A stretch of DNA of 64,000 nucleotides. Origin: CAVVEQ01 sp963804865. Lineage in GTDB: Bacteria; Chloroflexota; Anaerolineae; Anaerolineales; Anaerolineaceae. Below are positions 35,768-45,525 of this stretch, one piece after another (within the stretch, counting starts at the first letter, position 1; each line of letters opens with the position of its first letter). The notes under the pieces were generated by a model, which was not told where the DNA came from, made no database searches, and saw nothing but the letters and a program-made list of their open reading frames with translations. Location: NCBI GenBank assembly GCA_963804865.1, contig CAWDSH010000001.1, forward strand, positions 992,001 through 1,056,000. Direction: 5' to 3'. The position numbers and the translations under genes were made by a program.

Positions 35768-36256
35768 TCACCCTTTGAGTTCTCGATAAGCAAAATAGAT
35801 ACCCACCATGCTTCCAACCAGCATCAATCCACCCAGCAGAAAAAGGAGGTAAAAATCACTTATGTAACTGGGATCCACTCTAATACACTGTTCCAGGGCA
35901 GGGAAACCTGTTATTTTTGGCCAGGGTTCTTTCAATCCCAGGCTAAAGCAATGGGAAAAGGTACCCAAACCGATGTAGATATCAAAAGCGAAAAGCATCA
36001 ATCCCAAACCACCGATCCCGGTTGCAGTACCGATGATCAGATAGGTCTTATATTTCGAACTACTTAATTCAAATCCATGGAGCGATTTAACCTTTTCAAT
36101 ATATTGCTCGCTCTGCGACCAATCCCAACCGGTCTTTTCGCAAATTTGAGAAATGAGAATCCCTTGAATATCTCTATGACTCTTTAGCGCAGTGAGGACA
36201 AAATCCTCGAGGTTATCATCGGATTTTTTGTTTTCATTCTCCGGTTCCATCATCAT
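35768..36256 (-). CDS. Uncharacterised two-helix membrane protein (W-D-W motif), copy 1
   Basis: 162 residues. A cytoplasmic head of about 65 residues has LEDFVLTALKSHRDIQGILI and KTGWDWSQSEQYIEKVKSLH, then a helix (YLIIGTATGIGGLGLMLFAF), a polar loop with three cysteines, and a second helix near the C terminus. The head resembles the head of the next gene. No known family was recognised. It overlaps that gene by 4 nt. Confidence 0.65.
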   Translation of the reverse strand: MMMEPENENKKSDDNLEDFVLTALKSHRDIQGILISQICEKTGWDWSQSEQYIEKVKSLHGFELSSSKYKTYLIIGTATGIGGLGLMLFAFDIYIGLGTFSHCFSLGLKEPWPKITGFPALEQCIRVDPSYISDFYLLFLLGGLMLVGSMVGIYFAYRELKG

Positions 36257-36757
36257 GATTCAATTTCCCTCTCCCTGAGATATCTAACCAGATTGAATAA
36301 ACCGAGAATCGTCCCCAGCATCACCAGAAGGCTGACAAACAAAAACACGATGAAACGGGAGATGTATTCTGCGTTCATGAATAAACATAATTGCACGCTG
36401 CCAAATCCCAGGATCACCTCCCAGATATGAGGTAAATCGATCGCTTTACAGGAAAAGAGATTCTCGTATCCAATCAACGAAATAAAGGCAACATTCAAGA
36501 TTAATAAAAATTAGAAGACCAGTGCTGATGACCAGTAAAAAAATTGACCTTGAAAAGAGCGCTATCTCTTTCTTATGTACCTGGAAAACATGATCAACCA
36601 GTTGTTTGCTCTGGTCCCAATCCCAATCCGTCATATGGGAGATAGCCGGGATGATTCCCTCTTGAACATCCACATTCCGGCGAATGCTTTGCAGAATGAA
36701 ATGTTCCAATTCCCGGAACTTTGCTTCCGGGATATCAAATGGCATATCGGCAGGCAT
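36253..36757 (-). CDS. Uncharacterised two-helix membrane protein (W-D-W motif), copy 2, frame break near 36508
   Basis: The head ELEHFILQSIRRNVDVQEGI with MTDWDWDQSKQLVDHVFQVH is followed by a helix that leaves frame in a TTTTT run (36506-36510). Deleting one T gives LLILLILNVAFISLIGY and carries on through CLFMNAEYISRFIVFLFVSL to the stop. The repaired protein of about 168 residues matches copy 1 in size, head motif and helix positions, so the pair arose by duplication. Function unknown. Confidence 0.65.
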
Positions 36758-37992
36758 TACTTTTTTACAGGGAGCACCAGATCCATTGGAAAATCTGCGA
36801 ATTTTTCAAATTTTCCGTCCTGATGAGCAAAATATGTGTCTTCCAATCTAACACCCATTTGCTTATCAGGATAATAAAGTCCAGGTTCAATGGTAAAAAC
36901 TGAACCGGGTGAGAGAATATCCGTATTGCTTGCGGTGGCTCCACTCCAGGGTTTCTCATGAACATGCAATCCCAAGCCATGACCGAGACTATGGACAAAT
37001 CCTGTTTCGGTATTTGGGTCACTCTCTATGGTTGGATGACCCTGCTCCTCAAATATCTGGCAGGTTCGTTTTTGATAATCTGAAAACCGCCGGTTGATCT
37101 CCAGCTCTTTTACAATCGTTCTATAAGTTGACAGGACATCTTCGTACAATTTTTGAACATCATCAGGAGAAAATCCCAGGCACCAGGTACGGGTGAAATC
37201 GTAGAAATAACCACCCCCCGCTTCACAGGGGAATATGTCGAATACGATGGTCTGACCTAACTTTAGCGTATCAGTCGGCGTTCCACTCGAATGCGGTACT
37301 CCCGCATCCCGACCAATGGCAAAAATCGTTGATTCGGGATTCTCGGCACCCCGTTCTGCCAGCCAGAGATCGATCTTCCGTTTTACGTCAGCAATGGTAA
37401 CCGGATTACCATTCTTCTTCAGGAGGACCCCCTTTTTAACCTTTCGAGTAGTCAGATAATTGGCGACTTCGGAGACAACATCCACGGTGATCTTTGCCAT
37501 CTTGCGGATATGTTCGATCTCATTATCATCTTTTGTCATCATCGCCTGGAGCAGTATTTCATCCTGAACATATCCGGTGAATGTCACCTCAGGCATCAAC
37601 TGCTTAAGAGCGGTAAACACCGCATACCCGCTGCCAAGGTCTTTCGCACCATAGAGCGCTACATTTCCCGATTTGACTTCTGCATCCAGCAGCATTTTTT
37701 GATACCGCATGGCGGATGCTTTTTCCCGGTTATTTTTGGTTTCTTTCAGGTATTTCATGACGGGATAATCGTTATAAGAACGGGTCAAGAGTCCGGTCCT
37801 GGTTGCTTCATCGCGTTCCATTGGAGCGTGGAAAAGCAAGGGTGGCTGCCCCCGCTTCTTTATGAGATCTGCAATGGTCAAATGTGCTATCCCGGTGAAA
37901 TAGACCATGGCAGGATTATGCTGACCGGGTCCAGTCACCAGGATGGCATCGATCTTATTCTTTTTCATCAGGGAGTCGAGATCTGTTTTCAT
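36757..37992 (-). CDS. M24-family metallopeptidase (Xaa-Pro aminopeptidase-like)
   Basis: About 411 residues from ATG 37992; the upstream in-frame extension overlaps selA and is not conserved in appearance. A creatinase-like N-terminal domain is followed by the pita-bread fold with its five metal ligands. These are Asp in VFDIFPCEAGGGYFYDFTRT (two), His in HSLGHGLGLHVHEKP, and Glu in VFTIEPGLYYP and VRLEDTYF. It would remove N-terminal residues before proline from peptides in the cytoplasm. It shares 1 nt with the upstream end of the two-helix membrane gene. Confidence 0.88.
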   Translation of the reverse strand: MKTDLDSLMKKNKIDAILVTGPGQHNPAMVYFTGIAHLTIADLIKKRGQPPLLFHAPMERDEATRTGLLTRSYNDYPVMKYLKETKNNREKASAMRYQKMLLDAEVKSGNVALYGAKDLGSGYAVFTALKQLMPEVTFTGYVQDEILLQAMMTKDDNEIEHIRKMAKITVDVVSEVANYLTTRKVKKGVLLKKNGNPVTIADVKRKIDLWLAERGAENPESTIFAIGRDAGVPHSSGTPTDTLKLGQTIVFDIFPCEAGGGYFYDFTRTWCLGFSPDDVQKLYEDVLSTYRTIVKELEINRRFSDYQKRTCQIFEEQGHPTIESDPNTETGFVHSLGHGLGLHVHEKPWSGATASNTDILSPGSVFTIEPGLYYPDKQMGVRLEDTYFAHQDGKFEKFADFPMDLVLPVKK

Positions 37993-38011
37993 ATTAGATT
38001 TTCCTGTTGTT

Positions 38012-39371
38012 TTATTCCGATTGATCAAGCGCATTCTGCAAGCCCACCAGCAGTGCGCCTTCCTGTTCGGGCAGGACGGTTCGTGGATCGAGAACAACCT
38101 GGTCATCTTCCACGCGTCCGATAATGGGTGGATGCATTTTTCTCAGTATTGCAGTAAATCGATTGGGATTCTTAACTCTGAGGGCGAGAAGAAAGGTCGG
38201 CAGCGTCTCTTCCGGCAGACTGCCGCCTCCGACTGTAGACTTTCCATGAACGACGGTACCATTCTTTATGATTTCGGTCCAATGAACAGCTCGCAGTCGT
38301 ATTTGCTCCAAGGGTTTGGAGATCATCACCCATATTGGGATCTCCCTTTCAGCCTCATCTTTTAAATAATGCTCCAAAGTGGCACTCAACGCTGAAAGGC
38401 AGAGCTTGTCAGCCCTGATTGCACGTGCCATCGGATGCTTTTTTAATTTATCGATCAAAATCTTTACACCCGATGATGATCCCGGATTGAGGTCCGCCCA
38501 GTAATTTATCACCAGAAAAGCAAATGATATCTGCACCGGCATCCATCGATTCCTTGACCGTAGGCTCGTGACCAAGACCAAACTTGGATGTATCCAGCAG
38601 CGCACCAGATCCGAGGTCGTCTATTACCAGGGCATCGTGATGATGGGCTGCTTTTACGATCTCTGCGAGGGAGGGTTCATGTGTAAATCCAATTAATTTG
38701 AAATTCGAGTGATGCGCTCGCATGACCACCGCCGCCGATTCCTGCAAGGCATCCTCATAATCATTGAGATTCACGCGATTGGTGGTCCCAATCTCGACCA
38801 GTTTTGCCCCGGATTGTTTCATCACTTCGGGTATGCGGAAACCCCCGCCAATTTCCACCAGCTGGGTGCGCGATATGATGACGCGCTGTTTTTTGGCAAG
38901 GCTGATCAGTGCCAACAGTACGGCAGCCGCGTTATTATTAACCACAAGTGCCGCTTCTGCTCCAGTGAGCCGGGTAAGCAGCTTCTCAGCATGCTGGCTG
39001 CGGGATCCGCGCTCACCCTGCTGTAAATCATATTCAAGCGTGGAATAACCAAGCGCGGTAGCTTGCATGGCATCGAGCGCGGCTTTGCTTAATGGTGCCC
39101 GCCCGAGGTTGGTGTGCAGGATGACGCCCGTTGCATTTATTACGGGTATTAAAGTAGGTGTAGTCCATTCCTCCAGTAATCCCTCAACCTGCCGGAAAAT
39201 ATTTACCTCGGTGGGTTGTGTGCCGGATTGCCGTACTTTCTCCCGCATCCCGACAAGAACTTGCCGAATCGAATCGAGAACCAGTGGACGACCAAAGGTT
39301 GAAATGAGTTGAGCTGCCTGCCTGGTCTGAAGCAATGCATCCACGGAAGGGATCTTGCTTAGATCATTCAT
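38012..39371 (-). CDS. selA: L-seryl-tRNA(Sec) selenium transferase SelA, frame break near 38458
   Basis: The first frame gives the PLP-binding core: LEYDLQQGERGSRSQHAEKL, AALVVNNNAAAVLLAL, VIDDLGSGALLDTSKFG and ICFSGDKLLGGPQSGIIIG (lysine in GDK). The second frame continues LIDKLKKHPMARAIRADKLC through VGGGSLPEETLPTFLLAL to the end. Deleting one T from TTTT (38457-38460) joins GCKD to LIDKLKK. The repaired length is about 452 residues, normal for SelA. It converts seryl-tRNA(Sec) to selenocysteinyl-tRNA. Its presence implies a selenocysteine pathway with selB, selC and selD elsewhere. Confidence 0.9.
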
Positions 39372-39768
39372 CGGAAGGCTCTTTTGGCTTGAATTCCGAA
39401 CGTTCGCGCAACCTGAGCAGGAATTCTATGACCAGGAGTCCTATTGCGATGAAAACAGCCCTCACCGTGTTCAATGCACGACCCAGTTGCAGCCAAGCCA
39501 GTAGATCGATATAAATCCCCACCCAGAGCGATTGCCTTAAAAGTATATTCATGTTCACTGGTGTATCGCTGGGGAATCTCCTGTGAAGGAAATGGATCAC
39601 AGGCAGCGACAATCCAGCCAGCAGGATAGTAACGAGGAAAAAGAAGATCCAACGGGATCCGAGCGTCGGTAGGGTTCCGAAGACGATGATCAATAATCCC
39701 AAGGCACCCAGTCCAAAAAGAATACCGCTGATCAATATCAAATTCGAAAATGAAGGAAATTTATTCAT
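39364..39768 (-). CDS. Small four-helix membrane protein, unknown function
   Basis: About 134 residues from ATG 39768 (MNKFPSFSNLILISGI). There are roughly four hydrophobic segments: LILISGILFGLGALGLLIIV, WIFFFLVTILLAGLSLPVI, LWVGIYIDLLAWLQL and TVRAVFIAIGLLVIEFLL. A charged C terminus (LRLRERSEFKPKEPSDE) faces the cytoplasm. The gene ends inside the first codons of selA (8-nt overlap), so the two are probably translated together. No domain family was recognised. Confidence 0.7.
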   Translation of the reverse strand: MNKFPSFSNLILISGILFGLGALGLLIIVFGTLPTLGSRWIFFFLVTILLAGLSLPVIHFLHRRFPSDTPVNMNILLRQSLWVGIYIDLLAWLQLGRALNTVRAVFIAIGLLVIEFLLRLRERSEFKPKEPSDE

Positions 39769-39841
39769 ATGCACCAATCTGTAACAAATTATATCTTAAG
39801 CGCTTTATGTGGTATTTTGCTGGGGGGTCGAATAAAAATTA

Positions 39842-39850
39842 TGGTAAAAT
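39842..39850 (+). promoter_or_regulatory. Extended -10 promoter of the metH riboswitch transcript
   Basis: TGGTAAAAT lies about 35 nt before the SAM aptamer. A -35 is not evident. The same TGGTANAAT pattern precedes four other genes in the window. Confidence 0.5.
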
Positions 39851-39884
39851 TTGTGGACGTGATATTTCGGGCTCCGACCCGAAA

Positions 39885-39996
39885 CTCATCCAGAGAGGCG
39901 GAGGGACCGGCCCTGCGAAACCTCGGCAACCGCTCAGATAAAGAGCTGGTGCCAAATCCGGCAGAGACTGCGAAAGCGGTCGTTCTGGAAGATGAG
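39885..39996 (+). ncRNA. SAM-I (S-box) riboswitch aptamer
   Basis: The P1 stem CTCATC (39885-39890) pairs with GATGAG (39991-39996). Between them lie the conserved S-box blocks CCAGAGAGGCGGAGGGACCG, GCCCTGCGAAACCTCGGCAA and GCTGGTGCCAAATCC. It binds S-adenosylmethionine. Placement before metH and the terminator at 40020 fit an OFF switch that reduces methionine synthesis when SAM is plentiful. Confidence 0.93.
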
Positions 39997-40019
39997 GAAA
40001 TTGGGTTCATTCAAACCAG

Positions 40020-40043
40020 CCTCTCTATCCAGAGAGGTTTTTT
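40020..40043 (+). terminator. Riboswitch-controlled intrinsic terminator
   Basis: CCTCTCT-ATCC-AGAGAGG followed by TTTTTT. Its 3' arm repeats the aptamer segment ATCCAGAGAGG (39888-39898), so the 5' arm can pair with either. It lies 36 nt before the metH ATG. Confidence 0.88.
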
Positions 40044-40079
40044 ATATAATTGCACGCTTTTTATTTCGAGGAGGTTCTC

Positions 40080-43000
40080 ATGGAAAGAAAATTAACCAAT
40101 CGTAAATACCTTGATGCTCTTAAGGATCGAGTCATGGTCTTTGATGGTGCCATGGGAACCAATTTACAGAAAATGGACCTGGGACCAAAGGAATTTGGTA
40201 GTGAGAAATTAGTGGGATGCAATGACGTCCTTGTAATAAATTACCCGCAAGCACCAGCTGCGGTTCACCGGTCATTCCTTGAAGCTGGGGTGGATGTCAT
40301 TGAAACCTGCACCTTCCGCTCAAACCGGATCACCTTGGGCGAATATGGTCTGGCAGACAAAGTCATTGAAATCAACCGGTCAGCAGCCAGGCTCGCACGC
40401 ACACTTGCCGACGAATTTTCGACTCCCGATCACCCTCGCTTTGTCGCCGGCTCGATGGGACCTTCCGGAAAATTGCCGTCTATGAATGACCCGGAATTAT
40501 CCAATATCAGCGTGGACCAGTTGATCGATCTTGCCCGGGAACAAGCCGCGGGTCTGATCGAAGGGGGTGTGGATCTGCTGCTCATCGAAACCTCCCAGGA
40601 TATTCTCGAAGTGAAATGTTTCATCCAGGGTATCCACCAGGCATTTGAATCGACGGGTGAATTCCTGCCCATTCAAGCACAAGTAACCCTGGACACCACC
40701 GGGCGCATGCTACTCGGTACGGACATCTCTGCCGTCCTCGCAATTCTCGAAGGAATGGCGATCGATGTCATCGGCTTGAATTGCTCCACCGGCCCCGAGC
40801 ATATGCGGGAACCGATCAAGTTCCTGGGTGAAAACGCATTGCTGCCCGTTTCATGCATTCCCAATGCCGGTCTTCCCCTTAATGTGGATGGGCAGGCTGT
40901 CTACCCGCTCAAACCTGAAGCATTTGCTGATGAATTGATTGAATTCATTGATAAATACCAGATCAATGTAGTGGGAGGATGCTGCGGTACCACTCCAGAA
41001 CATTTAAAGCTGCTTGTGAATAAGCTGGGGACTCGCCGGCAGAGTCCACGTCCCAATTTGAATATCCCCTTCCTCTCATCCGGCATCCAGGCACAGCCAA
41101 TGTTGCAGGAACCCAAACCCTTCCTGATCGGTGAAAGATTGAATACCCAGGGCAGTGCCAAATTCAAGCAACTCATCCTGGAAGAAAACTATGACGGCAT
41201 TCTCTCGATCGCCCGGCAGCAGGTCAATTCCGGCGCACACGGCCTGGATCTTTGTGTAGCAATCACCGAACGGAGTGATGAAGCGTCTTCGATCCAAAAA
41301 GCCATTAAAGTGCTCGCACCAGTCATCCGTGTTCCCCTGGTAATCGATACCACCGAACCAGAGGTGATGGAGGCGGCTCTCAAATCCTACCCGGGACGCT
41401 GTTTATTAAATTCCACCAATCTCGAGGCAGGTCGTGCCAAAGCCGATCGCATCTTTTCCCTGGCAAAGAAATACAATGCCGCGGTGATTGCACTTACGAT
41501 CGATGAGCAAGGGATGGCGAAAACAGCAGAAAGAAAATTGGAGATAGCCAGAAGGATTTACGAAATCGCAATCCAGGAACATGGCTTGAAACCTCATGAC
41601 CTCGTGTTTGACCTGCTGACTTTTACCCTGGCTACCGGTGACCCCGAATATGCCCAATCAGCAGTGGAAACATTGGATGGCATCCGTAAGGTTAAAGCAG
41701 CGTTGCCCGGTGTGCTGACTTCGCTCGGGGTGAGTAATCTTTCTTTTGGGTTGGATGCCAACGCCCGAGCTGTATTAAATAGCGTTATGCTCTTTCATGC
41801 TGTCCAGGCTGGATTGGATATGGCCATCGTCAATCCCGCCCAGATCACCCCTTATGCGGATATTCCAGACAACGAGCGCGGGATGGCTGAAGACCTGATA
41901 TTCAATCGCAAGGATGATGCACTTAAGGTTCTAATCACTTATTATCAGAACGCGGAGCCTGGTGAAGGTAAACCGGATTCGCAACAGGCAGCTTTGCAGA
42001 GCATGACCTCCGAAGAACGCCTGCATTGGCAGATCCTGCACCGTCAAAAAGAAGGCATTGAAGCTGCCATCGACGAGATCATTTCCCGGGATCCCTCAGC
42101 ATCGAAACATGAAACAGCGGTGATTATTTTGAACACAGTGCTGCTTCCTGCGATGAAAGAGGTGGGTGACAAATTTGGCTCAGGAGAATTAATCCTGCCC
42201 TTTGTGTTGCAATCCGCTGAAGTGATGAAAGTATCGGTTTCCCACCTCGAACAATATCTTGAGAAACAGGAAGGCATCAGCAAAGGAACAGTGGTACTCG
42301 CAACCGTCTACGGTGATGTGCATGATATTGGCAAAAATCTGGTAAAAACGATCCTGGTCAATAATGGTTATACGGTCATGGATCTGGGTAAGCAAGTGCC
42401 AGCAGAGACCATTATTTCAAAAGCCGTCGAGAATGATGCGACCGCCATTGGACTGAGCGCACTCCTGGTCAGTACAAGCCGCCAGATGCCGCTGATCATT
42501 AATGAACTTCAGCGCCGCAAGCTCGATTTTCCAGTACTCATCGGCGGCGCAGCCATCAACCGTCGTTTCGGTAGACGTATCCTGAAAACAGAAGATGGTG
42601 AATTCTACGCACCCGGCGTTTTTTATTGTAAGGATGCATTCGAAGGATTATCCACCATGGATCAGCTGATAGACCAGGAAAAGAAGAAGACTCTTCTGTC
42701 CCAGATCCGTAACGAAGCCGAGATGGAGCTTGGACGCGAACAAACCAGGGAGATTGGAACTTCCTCGACAAATCGATCTTCCATCTCTTCTGCCCAGTCC
42801 ATTCCGCGTCCTCCTGGTTGGGGTCCACGCGTGGTCCGTTCAATGCCCCTGGATGAGGTTTTCCAGTACTTGCCAAAGAACGAGCTATTCCGCCTTTCAT
42901 GGGGTGGAAAAAACACGCACGGCTCAGACTGGACCAAGCTGGAAAAGGAATTTGAGGAACGATTGGAAAACATGCGCAAACAAGCGCTTAGGGATGGCTG

Positions 43001-43577
43001 GTTAAAACTACAAGGTGTATATGGATATTTTCCAGCGCAATCGAATGGTAATGACTTGATAATCTATGAACCAGGGAGCGCACAATCAGGCAAACCAGTG
43101 GAATGGCTGCGCTTTAGTTTTCCGCGCCAGCAGGGACAAGATTACCTATGTCTTGCAGATTATTTTACGGATGAAGCTGCTGGAAAGATGGATACCGTCG
43201 CCTTCCAGGTAGTCACAGTAGGTCAGACGGCATCTGATAAAGTCGATGCCTTGAATTCTACCGGCGATGTCACAGAGGGATATTTCACGCATGGATTGGC
43301 GGTACAAATGGCGGAAGCAGCAGCTGAATATCTGCACCAACACATCCGCCGCGAATTGGGATTGCCGGCTGAACAAGGTAAGCGGTATTCCTGGGGATAT
43401 CCTGCGATCCCGGAGTTATCCGATCACACCAAGGTTTTTGAGCTGCTCCCCGTGGAAAGTGAACTGGGTATGAGCTTGACCAGTGCTTACCAAATGGTTC
43501 CCGAACAATCTACCGCTGCGATCATCGTCCATCATCCGCAGGCAACCTACTTCAACGTTGTCCCCGGAAGATCCTGA
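40080..43577 (+). CDS. metH: Cobalamin-dependent methionine synthase MetH
   Basis: 1165 residues from ATG 40080, which has a full AGGAGG site; an earlier ATG at 40050 falls within the leader. Domains in order are: homocysteine methyltransferase (DGAMGTNLQ, and zinc cysteines in NVVGGCCGTTPEHL); pterin-binding (FLIGERLNTQGSAKFKQL); cobalamin cap and B12 domain (YGDVHDIGKNLVKTILVNNG, with the cobalt-ligating His); and the C-terminal reactivation domain (SAYQMVPEQSTAAIIVHHPQ). It methylates homocysteine with methyl-tetrahydrofolate. The SAM-I riboswitch upstream controls it. Confidence 0.96.
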   Translation: MERKLTNRKYLDALKDRVMVFDGAMGTNLQKMDLGPKEFGSEKLVGCNDVLVINYPQAPAAVHRSFLEAGVDVIETCTFRSNRITLGEYGLADKVIEINRSAARLARTLADEFSTPDHPRFVAGSMGPSGKLPSMNDPELSNISVDQLIDLAREQAAGLIEGGVDLLLIETSQDILEVKCFIQGIHQAFESTGEFLPIQAQVTLDTTGRMLLGTDISAVLAILEGMAIDVIGLNCSTGPEHMREPIKFLGENALLPVSCIPNAGLPLNVDGQAVYPLKPEAFADELIEFIDKYQINVVGGCCGTTPEHLKLLVNKLGTRRQSPRPNLNIPFLSSGIQAQPMLQEPKPFLIGERLNTQGSAKFKQLILEENYDGILSIARQQVNSGAHGLDLCVAITERSDEASSIQKAIKVLAPVIRVPLVIDTTEPEVMEAALKSYPGRCLLNSTNLEAGRAKADRIFSLAKKYNAAVIALTIDEQGMAKTAERKLEIARRIYEIAIQEHGLKPHDLVFDLLTFTLATGDPEYAQSAVETLDGIRKVKAALPGVLTSLGVSNLSFGLDANARAVLNSVMLFHAVQAGLDMAIVNPAQITPYADIPDNERGMAEDLIFNRKDDALKVLITYYQNAEPGEGKPDSQQAALQSMTSEERLHWQILHRQKEGIEAAIDEIISRDPSASKHETAVIILNTVLLPAMKEVGDKFGSGELILPFVLQSAEVMKVSVSHLEQYLEKQEGISKGTVVLATVYGDVHDIGKNLVKTILVNNGYTVMDLGKQVPAETIISKAVENDATAIGLSALLVSTSRQMPLIINELQRRKLDFPVLIGGAAINRRFGRRILKTEDGEFYAPGVFYCKDAFEGLSTMDQLIDQEKKKTLLSQIRNEAEMELGREQTREIGTSSTNRSSISSAQSIPRPPGWGPRVVRSMPLDEVFQYLPKNELFRLSWGGKNTHGSDWTKLEKEFEERLENMRKQALRDGWLKLQGVYGYFPAQSNGNDLIIYEPGSAQSGKPVEWLRFSFPRQQGQDYLCLADYFTDEAAGKMDTVAFQVVTVGQTASDKVDALNSTGDVTEGYFTHGLAVQMAEAAAEYLHQHIRRELGLPAEQGKRYSWGYPAIPELSDHTKVFELLPVESELGMSLTSAYQMVPEQSTAAIIVHHPQATYFNVVPGRS

Positions 43578-43590
43578 GAATGGAGAACTG

Positions 43591-45492
43591 ATGTTACCGA
43601 CACAGAGAAAGCTCAAATCCGAGACTTATGAGAGTAAATTCCTGGAATTGCTCCATCAATCCTCGCGTCCTCTGATAGGAGATGGCGCCATGGGTACCAT
43701 GCTCCACCAGCATGGTCAGTCTTTTGAACAATGCTTTGATTCTCTCAATCTTTCCAATCCCAGGTTGGTCGCGGAAATCCACCACGATTATATTGAGGCT
43801 GGTGCGCAGATCCTGCAGACGAATACATTTGGCGCCAACCGCTTCAAACTTGCCAGGCACGATCTTGAAAAAAAGGTCATTGAAATCAACAAGGCAGGTG
43901 TTGAATTGGCTCGGCGTGTAGCCCTGGCATCATTCAAGGATGTTTTTGTCGCCGGCGATGTTGGTCCATTGGGAGTCCGCCTGGCACCATTCGGACGTGT
44001 ACAACCCGAGCAAGCCCATCAGGTTTTCAAAGAGCAGATCAGTGCTCTGCATTCTGCTGGCATTGATCTGTTGATCATCGAAACCATGACCGATCTTTTC
44101 GAAATACGGGAAGCAATTCTCGCTGCGCGGGAGATCGATCCTCACCTGCCCATCATCGCATCCATGACCTTTACACGTGACGACCGTACGCTTTTAGGTG
44201 ATGATCCGGCAAAAGTTGTGCGCAAGATCAATGAAGCCGGCGCTGATTTGATCGGAGTTAATTGTTCCGGCGGTCCGGATCAAATCCTGCGCATTCTGCG
44301 TGTCATGCATCAGGCTCTCCCAGAAGTTTGCTTTTCAGTCATGCCCAACGCCGGTTGGCCGGAACAGATTGGAGGCCGCATTTTTTACCCTGCCGCTCCG
44401 GAATATTTCGGTGAATATGCCCTGGCATTCTGGCAGGCAGGTGCAAAAGTCATTGGTGGATGCTGTGGGACAACTCCACTGCATATCTCATCGATGCGCA
44501 AAGCCATTGATACAGCCCCCGATGATTTTAATCTGGCAAGCCCGGTTATCACCATGGTTGAGGTCGAGGAACCCCAAGAAGCCGCCGAGCAGCCGACACA
44601 ATTAGCCCAAAAACTTGCCCGGGGGAAATTTGCCTTTGCAGTGGAAATGGATCCACCACGCGGTTTAGCCACCCAAAAACTACTTGCTGGCGCATCCCTT
44701 CTGGCGGAGTCTGGAGCTGATGTGATCGATGTCGCGGATAGCCCCATGGCTCGCATGCGCATGAGCCCCTGGGCTGTCTGCAGCCTGATCCAGAAGAAGG
44801 TCAATATTGAAACGGTGCTGCATTTTCCAACCCGCGGCCGTAATCTTTTACGGGTACAGGGTGATCTGCTTGCTGCACATGCCATTGGGATTCGAAATGT
44901 ATTCGTGATCATGGGTGATCCTACCGCGATTGGGGATTACCCAACTGCCATGGATAATTTCGACCTGGTGCCTTCCGGTTTGATCAAGTTGATCAAACAA
45001 GGTTTTAACGCCGGGGTGGACCATGCAGGTATCGATATTGGTCAACCGACTTCATTTTTTGTTGGTTGCGCTTTGAATCTGAACCCGGGAGATCCAAAAT
45101 CCGAAATAGAAAATCTACATCGAAAGATCCAGGCTGGTGCTGATTTTATTCTCACCCAACCCATCTTTTCACCAGATACGGCCATTCATTTCAAGAAATC
45201 TTTTCAGAACAAATATGGACCATTACCCATTCCCATCTTAATGGGCGTTCTGCCTTTATTTAATGCACGGCACGCCAGTTTCCTGCATCATGAGGTTCCA
45301 GGGATTGATATCCCTGAAGAACCGCGCGCAAGGATGGAGAAAGCCGGTGAAAATGGTTCTGCCGAAGGCGTGACCATTGCCCTGGAGTTGATCAGTGCCA
45401 TGCGCCCGCATATCCAAGGTGTGTATTTCATGCCCGCATTTGGGCACTACGAACTGGTTTCCGAGATTATCGAACGGTCCAGCGGAATATGA
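43591..45492 (+). CDS. Bifunctional homocysteine S-methyltransferase / 5,10-methylenetetrahydrofolate reductase
   Basis: 633 residues from ATG 43591 (GGAG site). The N-terminal half is a homocysteine methyltransferase barrel (LIGDGAMGTMLHQHG, and zinc site AKVIGGCCGTTPLHIS). The C-terminal half is MetF-like (FAVEMDPPRGLATQKLLAGA, FPTRGRNLLRVQGDLLAAHA and GADFILTQPIFSPDTAIHFK). The fusion, known in several phyla, makes methyl-THF for MetH and may also methylate homocysteine. It follows metH by 13 nt under the same riboswitch. Confidence 0.93.
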   Translation: MLPTQRKLKSETYESKFLELLHQSSRPLIGDGAMGTMLHQHGQSFEQCFDSLNLSNPRLVAEIHHDYIEAGAQILQTNTFGANRFKLARHDLEKKVIEINKAGVELARRVALASFKDVFVAGDVGPLGVRLAPFGRVQPEQAHQVFKEQISALHSAGIDLLIIETMTDLFEIREAILAAREIDPHLPIIASMTFTRDDRTLLGDDPAKVVRKINEAGADLIGVNCSGGPDQILRILRVMHQALPEVCFSVMPNAGWPEQIGGRIFYPAAPEYFGEYALAFWQAGAKVIGGCCGTTPLHISSMRKAIDTAPDDFNLASPVITMVEVEEPQEAAEQPTQLAQKLARGKFAFAVEMDPPRGLATQKLLAGASLLAESGADVIDVADSPMARMRMSPWAVCSLIQKKVNIETVLHFPTRGRNLLRVQGDLLAAHAIGIRNVFVIMGDPTAIGDYPTAMDNFDLVPSGLIKLIKQGFNAGVDHAGIDIGQPTSFFVGCALNLNPGDPKSEIENLHRKIQAGADFILTQPIFSPDTAIHFKKSFQNKYGPLPIPILMGVLPLFNARHASFLHHEVPGIDIPEEPRARMEKAGENGSAEGVTIALELISAMRPHIQGVYFMPAFGHYELVSEIIERSSGI

Positions 45493-45525
45493 TATTGCTT
45501 GCCTAAAATGAGGGGAGTGACTACA

